Of a stretch of 64,000 nt of DNA, positions 18,671 to 27,565 are shown in pieces. Source of the DNA: Effusibacillus lacus (GTDB lineage: Bacteria; Bacillota; Bacilli; Tumebacillales; Effusibacillaceae); the NCBI RefSeq assembly GCF_002335525.1, contig NZ_BDUF01000106.1, forward strand, positions 42,070 through 106,069, given 5' to 3'. Numbering within the stretch: position 1 is the stretch's first letter; every line of letters begins with the position of its first letter. The notes beneath the pieces were generated by a model that saw nothing but the letters and a program-made list of their open reading frames with translations, was not told the DNA's origin and did no database searches. The position numbers and the translations under genes were made by a program.

Positions 18671-19315
18671 TTATCCAATCGATTGTGACTGAAAATAAAC
18701 ATCTACAAGGGTTGGCTTGCCCGGTTCTTTTGATCGTAAAGAAATTCGGGTATAACGAAGAAATCGGGTAGGGACGATGACAACTGTCTCGTCAGAAATA
18801 ACCTCCTCTTCCCGGTCGATTGCAAAATCAAGGGAATTGGGACTCACTTCGACCTTCACGATCACAGGATTGTGTCCCCTGTTGACAATCGCGTAGGAAT
18901 AGGTCACTTGCCTCGAGGTATTTTGCGGCTTCAACAGGATCCAATCATCTTGTGTGAAAATACCCAAAAATTTCTTCTCGTGAAATTTTCGTGCAGGGAA
19001 AGAACTGCTTTGCACCACTTTTACCCTTCCCTCAGCATCTGTTCGAATAGGTCTTACATGTTTTCCGTCAAAACCAAATATTTGAATGCCGTCCCGTTTT
19101 GCTTTCAAACTACGGATATCCAATCGGTGTCCTTTCACACGAACAGGGTTCAAAACTTTTTTTATAATCACTTGTTCGATACCTTTCTTTTTCCGTTTGC
19201 CAGTCCTTTTGCACATACAGATACAAAGGGCCGGAGATTGGCAAGACACCGAGAGTTTTTTACAACAGGTCGCTTTCATTCTTTTCGACATCTGGGTTTT
19301 ATGTTGCTTGCTCAC
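18671..19315 (-). CDS. DUF6385-type protein with Lys/Cys-rich N-terminus
   Basis: 214 aa. The N-terminal 45 residues are very basic with a Cys cluster (TCCKKLSVSC, CICMCKRTGKRKKK). The middle GIQIFGFDGKHVRPIRTDAEGRVKV resembles the head of the DUF6385 family. The C-terminal sandwich (VTYSYAIVNRGHNPVIVKVEV, VPTRFLRYTRISLRS) is clearly homologous to the C-terminus of the neighbouring repeat protein. The GTG start at 19315 has GGAGGT 8 nt upstream. The Cys-rich head may cross-link the protein in a spore layer (inference). Confidence 0.7.
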   Translation of the reverse strand: MSKQHKTQMSKRMKATCCKKLSVSCQSPALCICMCKRTGKRKKKGIEQVIIKKVLNPVRVKGHRLDIRSLKAKRDGIQIFGFDGKHVRPIRTDAEGRVKVVQSSSFPARKFHEKKFLGIFTQDDWILLKPQNTSRQVTYSYAIVNRGHNPVIVKVEVSPNSLDFAIDREEEVISDETVVIVPTRFLRYTRISLRSKEPGKPTLVDVYFQSQSIG

Positions 19316-19400
19316 CTGACTTTACCTCCTTCTACTGGGATAATATACGTTTGCCGATATGCATGCTGACACGACTCCTATCATGGTGTATCAAGAAAAG

Positions 19401-19437
19401 AAACCGGGCATCCCCACATCGGAGATGCCCGGTTTTT
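19401..19437. terminator. Bidirectional-looking terminator after fni
   Basis: AAACCGGGCATC at 19401-19412 pairs perfectly with GATGCCCGGTTT at 19424-19435. T-rich tracts follow on both strands (TTTTT on plus, TTTCTTTTC on minus). It ends the fni transcript. Confidence 0.85.
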
Positions 19438-19473
19438 CAAAATTTGCAGCGATACCCGTAATGAATTCATTCC

Positions 19474-20517
19474 TCAAGCTCGGACCGCTACCAACCGGTC
19501 GGTGTTTTTCAACGCCTGCAGGGTTCCGGCCCCGATCCCAAACATGGCCGCCCGGAATTCATATTCAACCTGCTCAAACCGCAGGTCCAACTGTTCTTCC
19601 GATTCGGTTGCCGCTTTCAGCAGTGTACGACCGAAGCCAACCAGGTCTGCTCCCAAGGCCATCGCTTTGGCAGCTTCATGTCCATTCTGAATGCCTCCGC
19701 TGGCAATAATGACAACTTTCTCAACATACTCATGAACCTCCCGTATGCATTCCGCCGTCGGGTTGCCCCAGTCCCTGAATGCCTCCGCCGCCCGCTTCTT
19801 CATCGGGTCTTTGGACCGGTGCTTTTCCACCTGACTCCAAGACGTTCCTCCAGCCCCCGCCACATCTATGAAACTCACCCCTGCATCCTGCAATCGTCGG
19901 GCAGTCACCCCGTCAATCCCCCAACCCACTTCCTTCACGCCCACGGGAACCTCCAGACTCCGGCACACCTTTTCAATTTTGACCAGAAGATCTTTGAAGT
20001 TCATGTTCCCCTCCGTCTGGAAGATCTCCTGCAGGCTGTTCAGATGAAGCACCAGACCATCCGCTTCCAGGAGGTCCACAGCCCGACGACAATGGTCCGC
20101 ACCGATCCCATAGTTGAACTGTACCGCTCCCAGGTTGGCTATAATGGGAACGGAAGGAGCCGACTTTCGAATCTGGAAGGAATAGGCCAGATCAGGGTTC
20201 TCCAGAGCTGCCCTTACCGATCCCACCCCGATGGCCCAGCCCCGCCTCTCGGCAACGGACGCCAAGCGGCTGTTGATTCCATGAGCCGTTTCGGTACCGC
20301 CGGTCATGGAGCTGACCAGAAATGGTCCCTTCAGACGCTTCCTTAGGAACTCAGTGACTGTGGAAATTTCTGAGAAATCCACTTCCGGCAGGGCCAAATG
20401 CTTGAATCTATAGCGTTCAAAACCGGTGGTAATCTGATCCCCGGTAACTTTTTCGTTCAGACAGATCTCAATGTGTTCCGCTTTTCTTGCTTCAGTTGAA
20501 AATTTAATGTCCTTCAT
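19474..20517 (-). CDS. fni: Type 2 isopentenyl-diphosphate delta-isomerase
   Basis: 347 aa FMN-dependent TIM barrel that interconverts IPP and DMAPP for isoprenoid synthesis. Signatures: RKAEHIEICL at the N-terminus, LVSSMTGGTE, IIANLGAVQ, LHLNSLQE (the Mg-binding Q-E pair; the usual Pro is Ser here), VGVKEVGWGI, DVAGAGGTSW, and the FMN phosphate loop GIQNGHEAAKAMALGADLVGFGR. Full family length. It appears monocistronic, with a strong terminator after it. Confidence 0.95.
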   Translation of the reverse strand: MKDIKFSTEARKAEHIEICLNEKVTGDQITTGFERYRFKHLALPEVDFSEISTVTEFLRKRLKGPFLVSSMTGGTETAHGINSRLASVAERRGWAIGVGSVRAALENPDLAYSFQIRKSAPSVPIIANLGAVQFNYGIGADHCRRAVDLLEADGLVLHLNSLQEIFQTEGNMNFKDLLVKIEKVCRSLEVPVGVKEVGWGIDGVTARRLQDAGVSFIDVAGAGGTSWSQVEKHRSKDPMKKRAAEAFRDWGNPTAECIREVHEYVEKVVIIASGGIQNGHEAAKAMALGADLVGFGRTLLKAATESEEQLDLRFEQVEYEFRAAMFGIGAGTLQALKNTDRLVAVRA

Positions 20518-20653
20518 TGGTTCCCCCGTTATGTTCCAGTATCTTTTTCCAGAATACCCTATCTCCTTATTATGTCCTTAGTCCTGTACTTGATAGTCCT
20601 ATTGAGGATACAACCCCTGTGCCAACAATCTTCCTGCCGGACGAAACAAAGAC

Positions 20654-20686
20654 AAAAAAGCCTCTCCAGCAAACGTTTGGAGAAGC
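20654..20686 (-). terminator. Terminator of the MacAB-like operon
   Basis: On the minus strand GCTTCTCCA pairs with TGGAGAGGC, followed by TTTTTTG (the plus-strand A-run at 20654-20659). It lies about 20 bp after the permease stop. Confidence 0.75.
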
Positions 20687-20701
20687 ACCAAATTAGCTGT
20701 A

Positions 20702-21919
20702 TTATTCGTAGCGCAATGCATCGATGGGCTTTAATCGCGCCGCCTTCCGGGCAGGATACACCCCAAACACAATACCAACAAACATCGAAGACAAAAAAGC
20801 GTACAAAATCGGTGTCAGACTGATGGTTGTCGTTATACTGGACAACTGGCTTATCAGCTTGGTTCCCCCGATTCCCAGAAAGATCCCGATGATTCCCCCC
20901 AATAAGCTCAACACCACAGACTCTATCAGAAATTGCTGCAAGATGGCTCCGCGTGTTGCCCCAAGCGCTTTCCGGATCCCAATCTCCCGTGTTCGTTCCG
21001 TCACAGACACCAACATGATGTTCATAATCCCGATTCCCCCAACCACCAGGGAAATGGCTGCAATCCCTGTAAGCAAGGTCGTCATGACATCGGTCACTCC
21101 CTGGGCCGTACTAAGAATTTGCGCCTGGGAACTGATCTGAAAATCGTCCTGATCCCGCGGAGACAGACGATGTTGAGAGCGAAGCGTCTGCTGAATTTCA
21201 AATTGGGCCTGGTTCATGACAGCAGCCGATTTGGCCGACACGTAAATCGTTCTGACTCTTGTCTGCCCGAACAACCGGTTCATGGCCGTGGTTACAGGAA
21301 TCATAATTTTGTCATCGTTGTTGTTCGGGCCGGAACTTCCCTGGCTTGGCAAGATTCCAATTATCGTAAAGGGAAGCTGGTTGATTTGAATCGTTTGCCC
21401 CACAGGATTTGAGATTCGACTCCCAAACAGGTTGCTGACCACTTGAGGTCCCACAACAGCCACATTTGCTTGTCCCTCTACTTCAAACCGGTTAAAGAAC
21501 CGTCCTTGGGTAATGTTTATGTTTCGGACTTCCGGATAGGCATCGTTCGTACCTTCCACTGAAGTAGAGTAGTTCTGGTTCCCCCACACAATCTGGGCCT
21601 GCCTGCTCAGGGAGGGCGCCACACGGGCGATGGACTCCCGCGTGGAAATGGCTTGGGCGTCCTCAAGGGTCAAGGTATTTAAGGAGCCCGCCCCCAGACT
21701 GACACCGCCTTGTCTGGCCTGTCCCGGGGAGACAATTAACAGGTTGCTGCCCAGGCTGTTGATCTGGGATGCCACACTGGTGGATGCCCCTTCCCCAATG
21801 GCTACCATCACAATCACTGCGGAAACACCAATGATAATGCCAAGCATGGTCAAAATGGCCCGCAGGGTATTGGCTTTGATACTCCGCAAAGCGACCCGCA
21901 TACTTTCCCACAATTTCAT
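20702..21919 (-). CDS. MacB-like ABC transporter permease
   Basis: 405 aa. TM1 is at about 20-42 (ILTMLGIIIGVSAVIVMVAIG), a large extracytoplasmic MacB_PCD domain at 45-270, then three TMs in the FtsX domain at 285-400 (GIAAISLVVGGIGIMNIML...RTREIGIRKALGA; PARKAARLKPIDALRYE end). It belongs to the tripartite-like MacAB/YknYZ family that exports peptides or antimicrobials. It overlaps the ATPase stop by 4 nt (ATGA). Confidence 0.92.
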   Translation of the reverse strand: MKLWESMRVALRSIKANTLRAILTMLGIIIGVSAVIVMVAIGEGASTSVASQINSLGSNLLIVSPGQARQGGVSLGAGSLNTLTLEDAQAISTRESIARVAPSLSRQAQIVWGNQNYSTSVEGTNDAYPEVRNINITQGRFFNRFEVEGQANVAVVGPQVVSNLFGSRISNPVGQTIQINQLPFTIIGILPSQGSSGPNNNDDKIMIPVTTAMNRLFGQTRVRTIYVSAKSAAVMNQAQFEIQQTLRSQHRLSPRDQDDFQISSQAQILSTAQGVTDVMTTLLTGIAAISLVVGGIGIMNIMLVSVTERTREIGIRKALGATRGAILQQFLIESVVLSLLGGIIGIFLGIGGTKLISQLSSITTTISLTPILYAFLSSMFVGIVFGVYPARKAARLKPIDALRYE

Positions 21920-22638
21920 AACACCATGTCCTCCGAATTCGCCGTTTTTCGCTGCATGACCGGTTCATTTGAAATCACCTGTCCGTCCCGGAAACGGACA
22001 ATCCGTTTTGCATAGTTGGCAATATCGGGTTCGTGCGTAACCAGTATGACTGTTTTTCCTTCGTCATTAAGCTTTTGGAAGATACTCATAATTTCGATGC
22101 TGGTCTGGGTGTCCAGCGCCCCTGTCGGTTCATCGGCCAACAGGATCACCGGCTGGTTCACCAAGGCCCGGGCTATGGAGACCCGTTGCTGCTGTCCACC
22201 GGACAATTCGTTCGGCTTGTTGTTCAAACGGTTTCCCAAGCCCACACTTTTCAGGGCTTCAATGGCTTTTTGACGCCGCTCTTTTCCAGAAACTCCCGCA
22301 TATAATAATGGCAGCTCCACGTTTTCCAATGCCGTTGTTCGAGGAAGCAGATTGAAATTTTGAAAGACGAACCCGATCTTCTGGTTTCGGATGAAAGCCA
22401 ATTCGTCATCATGCGCCTTTGAAATCGGGTATCCATCCAAATAAAATTCACCGGAAGTGGGTTGATCCAAACACCCGATCACATTCATCATGGTTGACTT
22501 TCCCGATCCTGAGGGGCCCATGATGGCTACGAAGTCTCCTTCGTCGATCGTCAGGTTAACCCCGCGAAGCGCTTGAATCTCTTGGTCTCCAACTTGATAA
22601 ATCTTTCTCAGGTTCTCAATTTGAATGACCGACTTCAT
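21916..22638 (-). CDS. MacB/LolD-type ABC transporter ATPase
   Basis: 240 aa. Walker A is GPSGSGKST, the Q-loop is FQNFNLLPRTTALENV, the signature is LSGGQQQR, Walker B is PVILLADEPTGALD, and the switch His is in VILVTHEPD. It is the energising subunit for the permease encoded immediately downstream. The gene starts 3 nt after the adaptor stop codon. Confidence 0.95.
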   Translation of the reverse strand: MKSVIQIENLRKIYQVGDQEIQALRGVNLTIDEGDFVAIMGPSGSGKSTMMNVIGCLDQPTSGEFYLDGYPISKAHDDELAFIRNQKIGFVFQNFNLLPRTTALENVELPLLYAGVSGKERRQKAIEALKSVGLGNRLNNKPNELSGGQQQRVSIARALVNQPVILLADEPTGALDTQTSIEIMSIFQKLNDEGKTVILVTHEPDIANYAKRIVRFRDGQVISNEPVMQRKTANSEDMVL

Positions 22639-22641
22639 GGG

Positions 22642-24000
22642 TTACCGGACTCCCCTCACGCCGCCACCGGGCCCACCCATCCCCGGGATGCCAAGTCCAC
22701 CGGCGGGTCTCGTTGCAGAGGAGCCAGAAGTACCCATCTGCAATGCAACTTGCTCTCCTTCCTGCAGTCCGGAGACGATTTCAACCCGATCCGAACTATA
22801 ATAACCGACTTTTACCGGCTGGAAGCGAAGTGGAGACTTTTCTTGCGGCGCTTGACCTGCAACGTAAACGCCATCGGATCCGTTTTGATATTTTAACGCG
22901 GCAACCGGAACATAAAGGACATTTTTATGAGTTCCTATTTCAATGGTAACATTTGTAGTCATTCCGGTTTTCAACAGATTCTCCTGATTATCAACGGAAA
23001 GAAGCACCTTATAGGAGGTAACCCCGGATTCCGTGGTAGCTTCCGGATAAATGGTTGTCACCTTAGCCTGAAATTTTTTGTCCGCAAAAGAACTGGAAGT
23101 AACTGTCGCCTGCATGCCCACTTTGATTTTTCCGATGTCACTTTGGCTGACCTGCGCCAAGACCTCCAGTCCTTCCGTATTCGAATTGTCCATAACGATA
23201 AATGCGGAATTGTTGTCGGGTATTTCGCCCACGTTACCATTGACCTGCACAATTACCCCATCCATCGGTGCTTTTAGCGTGTATTTTTGCAGTGCAACTT
23301 CTTGTTTCTGCAATTGGGCTTCTGCCTGCAGAACCGCCGCCTCGGCCGATTGAATCGAAGACGCTTGCGGCGGGGCCTTAACCTGATTGTACTGTGCCAC
23401 AGCCACATTGTATGAGGCCTGTGCCTGATCCAGGTCGAGCTTGGCCTGATCCAATTGCATCTTGGGTACGCCGCCGAAATCGAATTGCTTTTTTGTGTAT
23501 TCGTATGTAGTCTTGGCTCCTTCAAGAGTTAACTTGGCTTTGTTCAGGTTTTCTTCCTGTATCGCAATCTCTTCCTGAGTCGCCCCCTGCTTCACTTCCG
23601 ACAAACGTGCTTGTGCCGCCAGAAGGTTGGCTTTCGCGTTAGCGACCTCAGCTCTGGCGTTGGCATCTTCAACCGTTGCCAGCACTTGGCCCGCATTAAC
23701 CTGATCTCCGATTTTAACATTGACCGATGTAACAACTTCGTTGCCAGTCCCCGAGAAATTTAACGAAATCTGTTTTGGCGCCTGCACGATGCCCGACGCA
23801 GAAACGGTTTCCGTCACATCTCCCCGTTTTACAGCCACCCATTGGATCATGGGGGATGCGTTAGGCTGGGCTGCAGATTTTTGATACATCCAATACCCGG
23901 TCCCGGCAAGCAGCAACCCGACGATTGAGAGAATCGCAGTTTTTTTTCTGTTCTTTCTGCCAAACGAAGGCTTAGTTTCGTTTAGAACGATTTCGCTCAC
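22642..24000 (-). CDS. MacA/YknX-like membrane fusion (HlyD family) adaptor
   Basis: 452 aa. One N-terminal TM is at about 25-42, a biotinyl-lipoyl-like half (VNVKIGDQVNAGQVLATVED), a long coiled coil at about 120-245 rich in Ala/Gln/Lys, the second lipoyl half (APMDGVIVQVNGNVGE), a beta-barrel, and a Gly/Pro-rich tail ending GGVRGVR. GTG at 24000 is chosen because GGAGGAAAGAAAC precedes it; the frame open to 24108 has no site and covers a regulatory repeat. Confidence 0.88.
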   Translation of the reverse strand: MSEIVLNETKPSFGRKNRKKTAILSIVGLLLAGTGYWMYQKSAAQPNASPMIQWVAVKRGDVTETVSASGIVQAPKQISLNFSGTGNEVVTSVNVKIGDQVNAGQVLATVEDANARAEVANAKANLLAAQARLSEVKQGATQEEIAIQEENLNKAKLTLEGAKTTYEYTKKQFDFGGVPKMQLDQAKLDLDQAQASYNVAVAQYNQVKAPPQASSIQSAEAAVLQAEAQLQKQEVALQKYTLKAPMDGVIVQVNGNVGEIPDNNSAFIVMDNSNTEGLEVLAQVSQSDIGKIKVGMQATVTSSSFADKKFQAKVTTIYPEATTESGVTSYKVLLSVDNQENLLKTGMTTNVTIEIGTHKNVLYVPVAALKYQNGSDGVYVAGQAPQEKSPLRFQPVKVGYYSSDRVEIVSGLQEGEQVALQMGTSGSSATRPAGGLGIPGMGGPGGGVRGVR

Positions 24001-24072
24001 GTTTCTTTCCTCCTGACCCGTTTCCTGATTTGGACACGTCCATTGCGTTTCATCCAAAATATTATGGCTGTT

Positions 24073-24095
24073 GAATGTGTCAGGCATATGTCCAA
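24073..24095. promoter_or_regulatory. 23-bp motif shared with 26857-26879; probable response regulator site
   Basis: GAATGTGTCAGGC, two variable bases, ATGTCCAA. 21 of 23 bases match the copy upstream of the secreted repeat protein gene. It lies 73 bp upstream of the adaptor gene, downstream of the kinase stop, so it could drive the macAB-like genes separately. Confidence 0.55.
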
Positions 24096-24115
24096 GACAG
24101 TCAGGCAATACATTT

Positions 24116-25528
24116 TTATTTTGGCAAGCTGAATGAAAATGTGGTTCCTGTCTCTGAGCTTTCTTTTAACACAAGGTCGCCGCCCAGGGTTTTGGCAATC
24201 ATTTTGCTTAACGGCAAGCCCAGACCCAAGCCCCGCACTTTGTATTTTTTGTCCTTTCCCCTAAAGAAACGCTCAAATATTAAGGGTTGTTCCTCTTCCG
24301 GTATTCCAATGCCATTGTCCTTTACATCAATCCTGATTTCTTCACCTTCTTGATATAAGATAACATCGATTTTTCCTCCGATGCCGGTCGCCTGCTTGGC
24401 GTTATTCAACAAATTGATCAAGATCTGCTGAATACGCATGGCATCAGTGGTTGCATAAATAGTATTTTCCGGCACCCATGTATGAAGGTCGATCCCATTG
24501 TCATCTTGTACGACTAACCACTGGTGAATGATTTCTTGTATCAATCGATTCATGTTTTGCGTATCTTTTTGAACCGTCATGGCTCCTACCGCAAACGAGT
24601 TGAAATGGAGTAAGTCTTCCACCATTTTCTGCAGTCTGCCTGTTTCATTTAAAGATATATTCAAAAATTCTTTAGCTTCTTCTCCCGTCACAACCCCATC
24701 CTTGACCGCTTGAATAAGGCCGCTGATAGAGGCAACAGGGGTTTTCAATTCGTGCGTGACTCCAGCCAAAAGTTCTGTACGCAAGGATTCCAATTGCTGC
24801 AGACGTTCGGCCATTTCTTTAAAGGAGTGGATTAACTCGTAGACTTCCTTTTCCTTTACGGTTTTTTCCAAACGAATCTCGTAGTTCCCGGCCACAATCT
24901 GTTTGGCTGCGCCTGCTACCTCTTGGATCGGTTTTGAGAGTTTACTTGTAAGCAGATAGATGACAGCCCATCCGAGCAATGCCAGGCTTCCCAGCATAAT
25001 CCCCAGCAACTGCAGCTCCTCTGTATTCCTGGGTATGTCTTTTTCAGGATACACGAGATGAACCCATCCGAGAGTTTCTTGATTGTATTCAATCCTGTTC
25101 TTGACAAGGTACAGTTTTTGATCAGGTCCTATGGTAATCTTGTCTACAGTCTCTCCATTCGCTTTTGAGAAAGAAAGAATTTGCCTTAGTGCGGTTGGTG
25201 GCAAGTCGGGCCTGCTGTATAGCGGTATTCCATATTTATCGGTAATAATGAGCAGCAATTCACCTTCCAAGTGCAAGAACCTCTGCCTCTTCTCGATAAT
25301 TCTTGGCAAGAAAGGACCAATATGGAGATTGCCCTCGGTGTCAACAACCCTGTCAGTGATTTCTTCCGCCATCAATCTTATCGTATCCAACCGGTTTTCG
25401 ATGGTTGAATATCTTATCCAAAGCGTAGAGATGATTCCGATGATCAGCAGTCCGATAAAAAGAGTGACAAGATAACGGGTCGTCCAATACCTAAGCAAAG
25501 AGATCCGCTTATCGCTTTTCGGAGACAC
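24116..25528 (-). CDS. Sensor histidine kinase of the MacAB-like locus
   Basis: 470 aa. TM1 is at about 18-40, an extracytoplasmic sensor at 40-165, TM2 at 168-190, and HAMP follows. The H-box is GVTHELKTPVASI, the N-box is INLLNNAKQAT, G1 is DVKDNGIGIPEEE, and G2 is GLGLGLPLSK. The GTG start overlaps the response regulator gene by 20 nt, so the pair is co-translated. It probably senses envelope stress or a compound exported by the pump (inference from neighbours). Confidence 0.92.
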   Translation of the reverse strand: MSPKSDKRISLLRYWTTRYLVTLFIGLLIIGIISTLWIRYSTIENRLDTIRLMAEEITDRVVDTEGNLHIGPFLPRIIEKRQRFLHLEGELLLIITDKYGIPLYSRPDLPPTALRQILSFSKANGETVDKITIGPDQKLYLVKNRIEYNQETLGWVHLVYPEKDIPRNTEELQLLGIMLGSLALLGWAVIYLLTSKLSKPIQEVAGAAKQIVAGNYEIRLEKTVKEKEVYELIHSFKEMAERLQQLESLRTELLAGVTHELKTPVASISGLIQAVKDGVVTGEEAKEFLNISLNETGRLQKMVEDLLHFNSFAVGAMTVQKDTQNMNRLIQEIIHQWLVVQDDNGIDLHTWVPENTIYATTDAMRIQQILINLLNNAKQATGIGGKIDVILYQEGEEIRIDVKDNGIGIPEEEQPLIFERFFRGKDKKYKVRGLGLGLPLSKMIAKTLGGDLVLKESSETGTTFSFSLPK

Positions 25529-26198
25529 AGAATTGATACCCCAATCCTCGTAATGTTTTTATTTCCCCTTCGGATGATGGCCAGTTTTTCAACATCTTTC
25601 TGATTCTTTTGATTGCCAGGTCAACAGCCCGGTCACTTCCTTCATAATCATACCCCCAAATGTGTTCAATCAATTGTTCTCTGGTAAACGTTTGATTTGG
25701 ATGCTGAGCGAGAAACAAAAACAAAGAAAGGTCGCGGGGAGTAAAGTTGAGTTCTATTCCATTCAGTGAGACGGAGTGTCCTTTGAAATCAATCTTTAAA
25801 CTGCCATAGTATATGGTTTCATTGCTTTCAATAATCTGGGCAGATCTCCTTAGCACAGCATTTACTCTTGCCACAACTTCATCTGCAATAAAGGGCTTCG
25901 TCATATAATCGTCAGCCCCCTGGTTCAATCCGGACAATTTTTGATCAATTTCCCCAAGAGCCGTCAGCATGATCACCGGACAAGAACTTCTTTCGCGAAT
26001 ATATTTCAGGATGCTCCATCCGTCCAAGTCCGGGAGCATGACATCCAATACCACCAGGGACGGTTTTATGAAATCGAATTTTTCAATTGCTTCTTGCCCG
26101 GTAAAAGCCTGTTCCACATTGAAATTTGCTTTCTGCAGATAGACTTTAAGAACCCGGGAAATCACCAATTCGTCTTCAACAATTAAAATAGTTTTCAT
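25509..26198 (-). CDS. OmpR-family response regulator
   Basis: 229 aa. The receiver has IVEDE, the phospho-acceptor in VVLDVMLPDLDGW, the switch Thr in IMLTALGE and Lys in DDYMTKPF. A winged-helix trans_reg_C domain is at about 130-225 (LTPRDLSLFLFLAQHPNQTFTREQLI; GSDRAVDLAIKRIRKML; LRGLGYQF). It is the partner of the downstream kinase. Likely targets are the two genes preceded by the shared 23-bp motif. Confidence 0.93.
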   Translation of the reverse strand: MKTILIVEDELVISRVLKVYLQKANFNVEQAFTGQEAIEKFDFIKPSLVVLDVMLPDLDGWSILKYIRERSSCPVIMLTALGEIDQKLSGLNQGADDYMTKPFIADEVVARVNAVLRRSAQIIESNETIYYGSLKIDFKGHSVSLNGIELNFTPRDLSLFLFLAQHPNQTFTREQLIEHIWGYDYEGSDRAVDLAIKRIRKMLKNWPSSEGEIKTLRGLGYQFCVSEKR

Positions 26199-26229
26199 CT
26201 CCGGACTCCTTTCTTATCCGTTATTATAA

Positions 26230-26260
26230 ACGAAAATCCCCGATACTAAATCGAGGATTT
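26230..26260 (-). terminator. Terminator between the secreted repeat protein and the response regulator
   Basis: On the minus strand AAATCCTCGAT pairs with ATCGGGGATTT with a TTAGT loop, followed by TCGTTTATAA. It may be partial, letting some transcription into the two-component genes. Confidence 0.6.
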
Positions 26261-26271
26261 ACTTGACTGTG

Positions 26272-26799
26272 TTATCTGCTGGGGCCTCTATGTTTATGAT
26301 GCGAATCAAACCCGAATCCACCCGGGAACCCTTTTCGAGAAAATAATTCTTTCGCTTTGTCAGGGTAGTTCTCAAAGATTTCCTTCCTAATTTCTTTTGT
26401 ACTTTTGTTTTCAGTCGAAATCCCAAGTTCCTTGGCCGCGTTTAAAACCTTTGTATCATGCACTTCCTTTGCCAAATCGCGAAGCTCTTTCCCATCAGCG
26501 GCAATTCCGAGTTCTTGCGCTTCTTTTTTGATTTTGGCTTCCATTACTTCTTTGCGTAAAGTCCGGGTATCTTTGCCGTCTGTTGCAATCCCCAGTTCTT
26601 GAGCTTCTTGAACGAGTTGTTCCTGAGATTGCTTGCCATGATGTCCCCAACTATGTTTCCCTTGCCTTTCTAAAGTTTGCGTTTTGTCTTCGACAGAAGA
26701 ATTCCCTGTTGTATCATTCGCCGCGAATGCCTGGACCCCTCCCAACACACCAACTGTCATCGCTCCTGCAAGTAAAAGCCCAAAAGATTTTTTCTTCAT
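26272..26799 (-). CDS. Secreted helical-repeat protein of unknown function
   Basis: 175 aa with a signal peptide at 1-27 (LLLAGAMTVGVLGGVQAFA). Three similar units of about 27 residues follow, each with an (A)xELGI(A/S)TxxK core and a basic/acidic helix (EAQELGIATDGKDTRTLRKEV and the like). There is a His-rich patch (HSWGHHGK) and a His/Arg tail (SHHKHRGPSR). The ATG at 26799 has GGAGGAG 7 nt upstream. The shared 23-bp motif upstream suggests it is a target of the adjacent regulator. Function unknown; a periplasmic-side metal or stress buffer is possible. Confidence 0.65.
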   Translation of the reverse strand: MKKKSFGLLLAGAMTVGVLGGVQAFAANDTTGNSSVEDKTQTLERQGKHSWGHHGKQSQEQLVQEAQELGIATDGKDTRTLRKEVMEAKIKKEAQELGIAADGKELRDLAKEVHDTKVLNAAKELGISTENKSTKEIRKEIFENYPDKAKELFSRKGFPGGFGFDSHHKHRGPSR

Positions 26800-26856
26800 T
26801 ATCAATCTCCTCCGTTAAAAATGTTTTGCGTTGCTTGCAAGAATAGCTTAGCTCCC

Positions 26857-26879
26857 GAATGTGTCAGGCGGATGTCCAA
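26857..26879. promoter_or_regulatory. 23-bp motif shared with 24073-24095
   Basis: GAATGTGTCAGGC, two variable bases, ATGTCCAA, 58 bp upstream of the secreted repeat protein start. See the other copy. Confidence 0.55.
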
Positions 26880-26907
26880 ATCATACTTTCATTTTCAGAC
26901 AAGAAAA

Positions 26908-26941
26908 GGCCTTCCTGATGTCCAAGCGGATCAAGAAGGCC
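26908..26941 (-). terminator. Terminator after the DoxX gene
   Basis: On the minus strand GGCCTTC TTGATCC pairs back to GGACATCAGGAAGGCC, followed by TTTTCTTG. It begins about 20 bp past the DoxX stop. Confidence 0.75.
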
Positions 26942-26961
26942 GTTGATTTAACGGAATTTTT

Positions 26962-27387
26962 TCAAACGGACGCATCAATCTCGTTTTTTCCGGAACGATG
27001 AAAGAGTGAATCGAATGAATACAGGATGCTTCCGTTCATGAAAAGATATGACGCCATCGCTAACAGGGCCAAATCCAGTTCATACCCTGCCGATTGTCCA
27101 CTTCCCAACAAGCCGGCAGACAATTTCACTTTAAAAATTGCCCCGATCATTACAATTCCCAGTAATGCTGAAACAAAACGAGTGCCAAGACCTATGATTA
27201 AGGCGATTCCTCCAACCAATTCCAAAGTGGCCACTACATAAGCCAGAAATCCCGGAAGTCCAATGCTGCCAAACCATCCTGCAATATTTCCGACTCCCAT
27301 CTGAAATTTGGAAATGCCATGGGCCAAAAATGTAATACCTAGCACAACACGCAAAATCAGTGCGCCCCATTCATTCTTTTTTGACAT
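26962..27387 (-). CDS. DoxX-family membrane protein
   Basis: 141 aa with four TM helices. RVVLGITFLAHGISKFQMG at the N-terminus, GFLAYVVATLELVGGIALIIGLGTR in the middle and LALLAMASYLFMNGSILYSFD at the end are typical DoxX/DUF417-like signatures. These proteins are linked to thiol and redox stress, with uncertain biochemistry. GGAGGATGACAAG before the ATG at 27387 fixes the start. It stands alone, with AT-rich repeated elements upstream. Confidence 0.85.
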   Translation of the reverse strand: MSKKNEWGALILRVVLGITFLAHGISKFQMGVGNIAGWFGSIGLPGFLAYVVATLELVGGIALIIGLGTRFVSALLGIVMIGAIFKVKLSAGLLGSGQSAGYELDLALLAMASYLFMNGSILYSFDSLFHRSGKNEIDASV

Positions 27388-27423
27388 CTTGTCATCCTCC
27401 AATATTATTTTATTTTAATTACG

Positions 27424-27486
27424 TTTCGTAAGTAAATATATAATAGTTATATACAAAAATCAAGTGTGCAATATTTCGTGAGTAAA
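27424..27486. promoter_or_regulatory. Repeated 13-mer in the DoxX promoter region
   Basis: TTTCGTAAGTAAA at 27424-27436 and TTTCGTGAGTAAA at 27474-27486 are near-identical direct repeats 50 bp apart in an AT-rich stretch that must hold the DoxX promoter. A repressor or redox regulator site is possible. Confidence 0.4.
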
Positions 27487-27515
27487 GACCAAGATAATCA
27501 AACACATCAATTAAA

Positions 27516-27543
27516 GGGTAAGACTCTGTTAGAAGTCTTACCC
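27516..27543 (-). terminator. Terminator after the YncE-like gene
   Basis: GGGTAAGACT at 27516-27525 pairs with AGTCTTACCC at 27534-27543. On the minus strand it is followed by TTTAATTG. It lies 23 bp after the stop codon. Confidence 0.65.
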
Positions 27544-27565
27544 CTCAATTCAAGATGAAAGGATA

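Noticed and set aside
23998-24108. N-terminal extension of the MacA-like adaptor
   Set aside because: GTG at 24000 has a strong site. The extension would cover the shared 23-bp regulatory motif and has no binding site.
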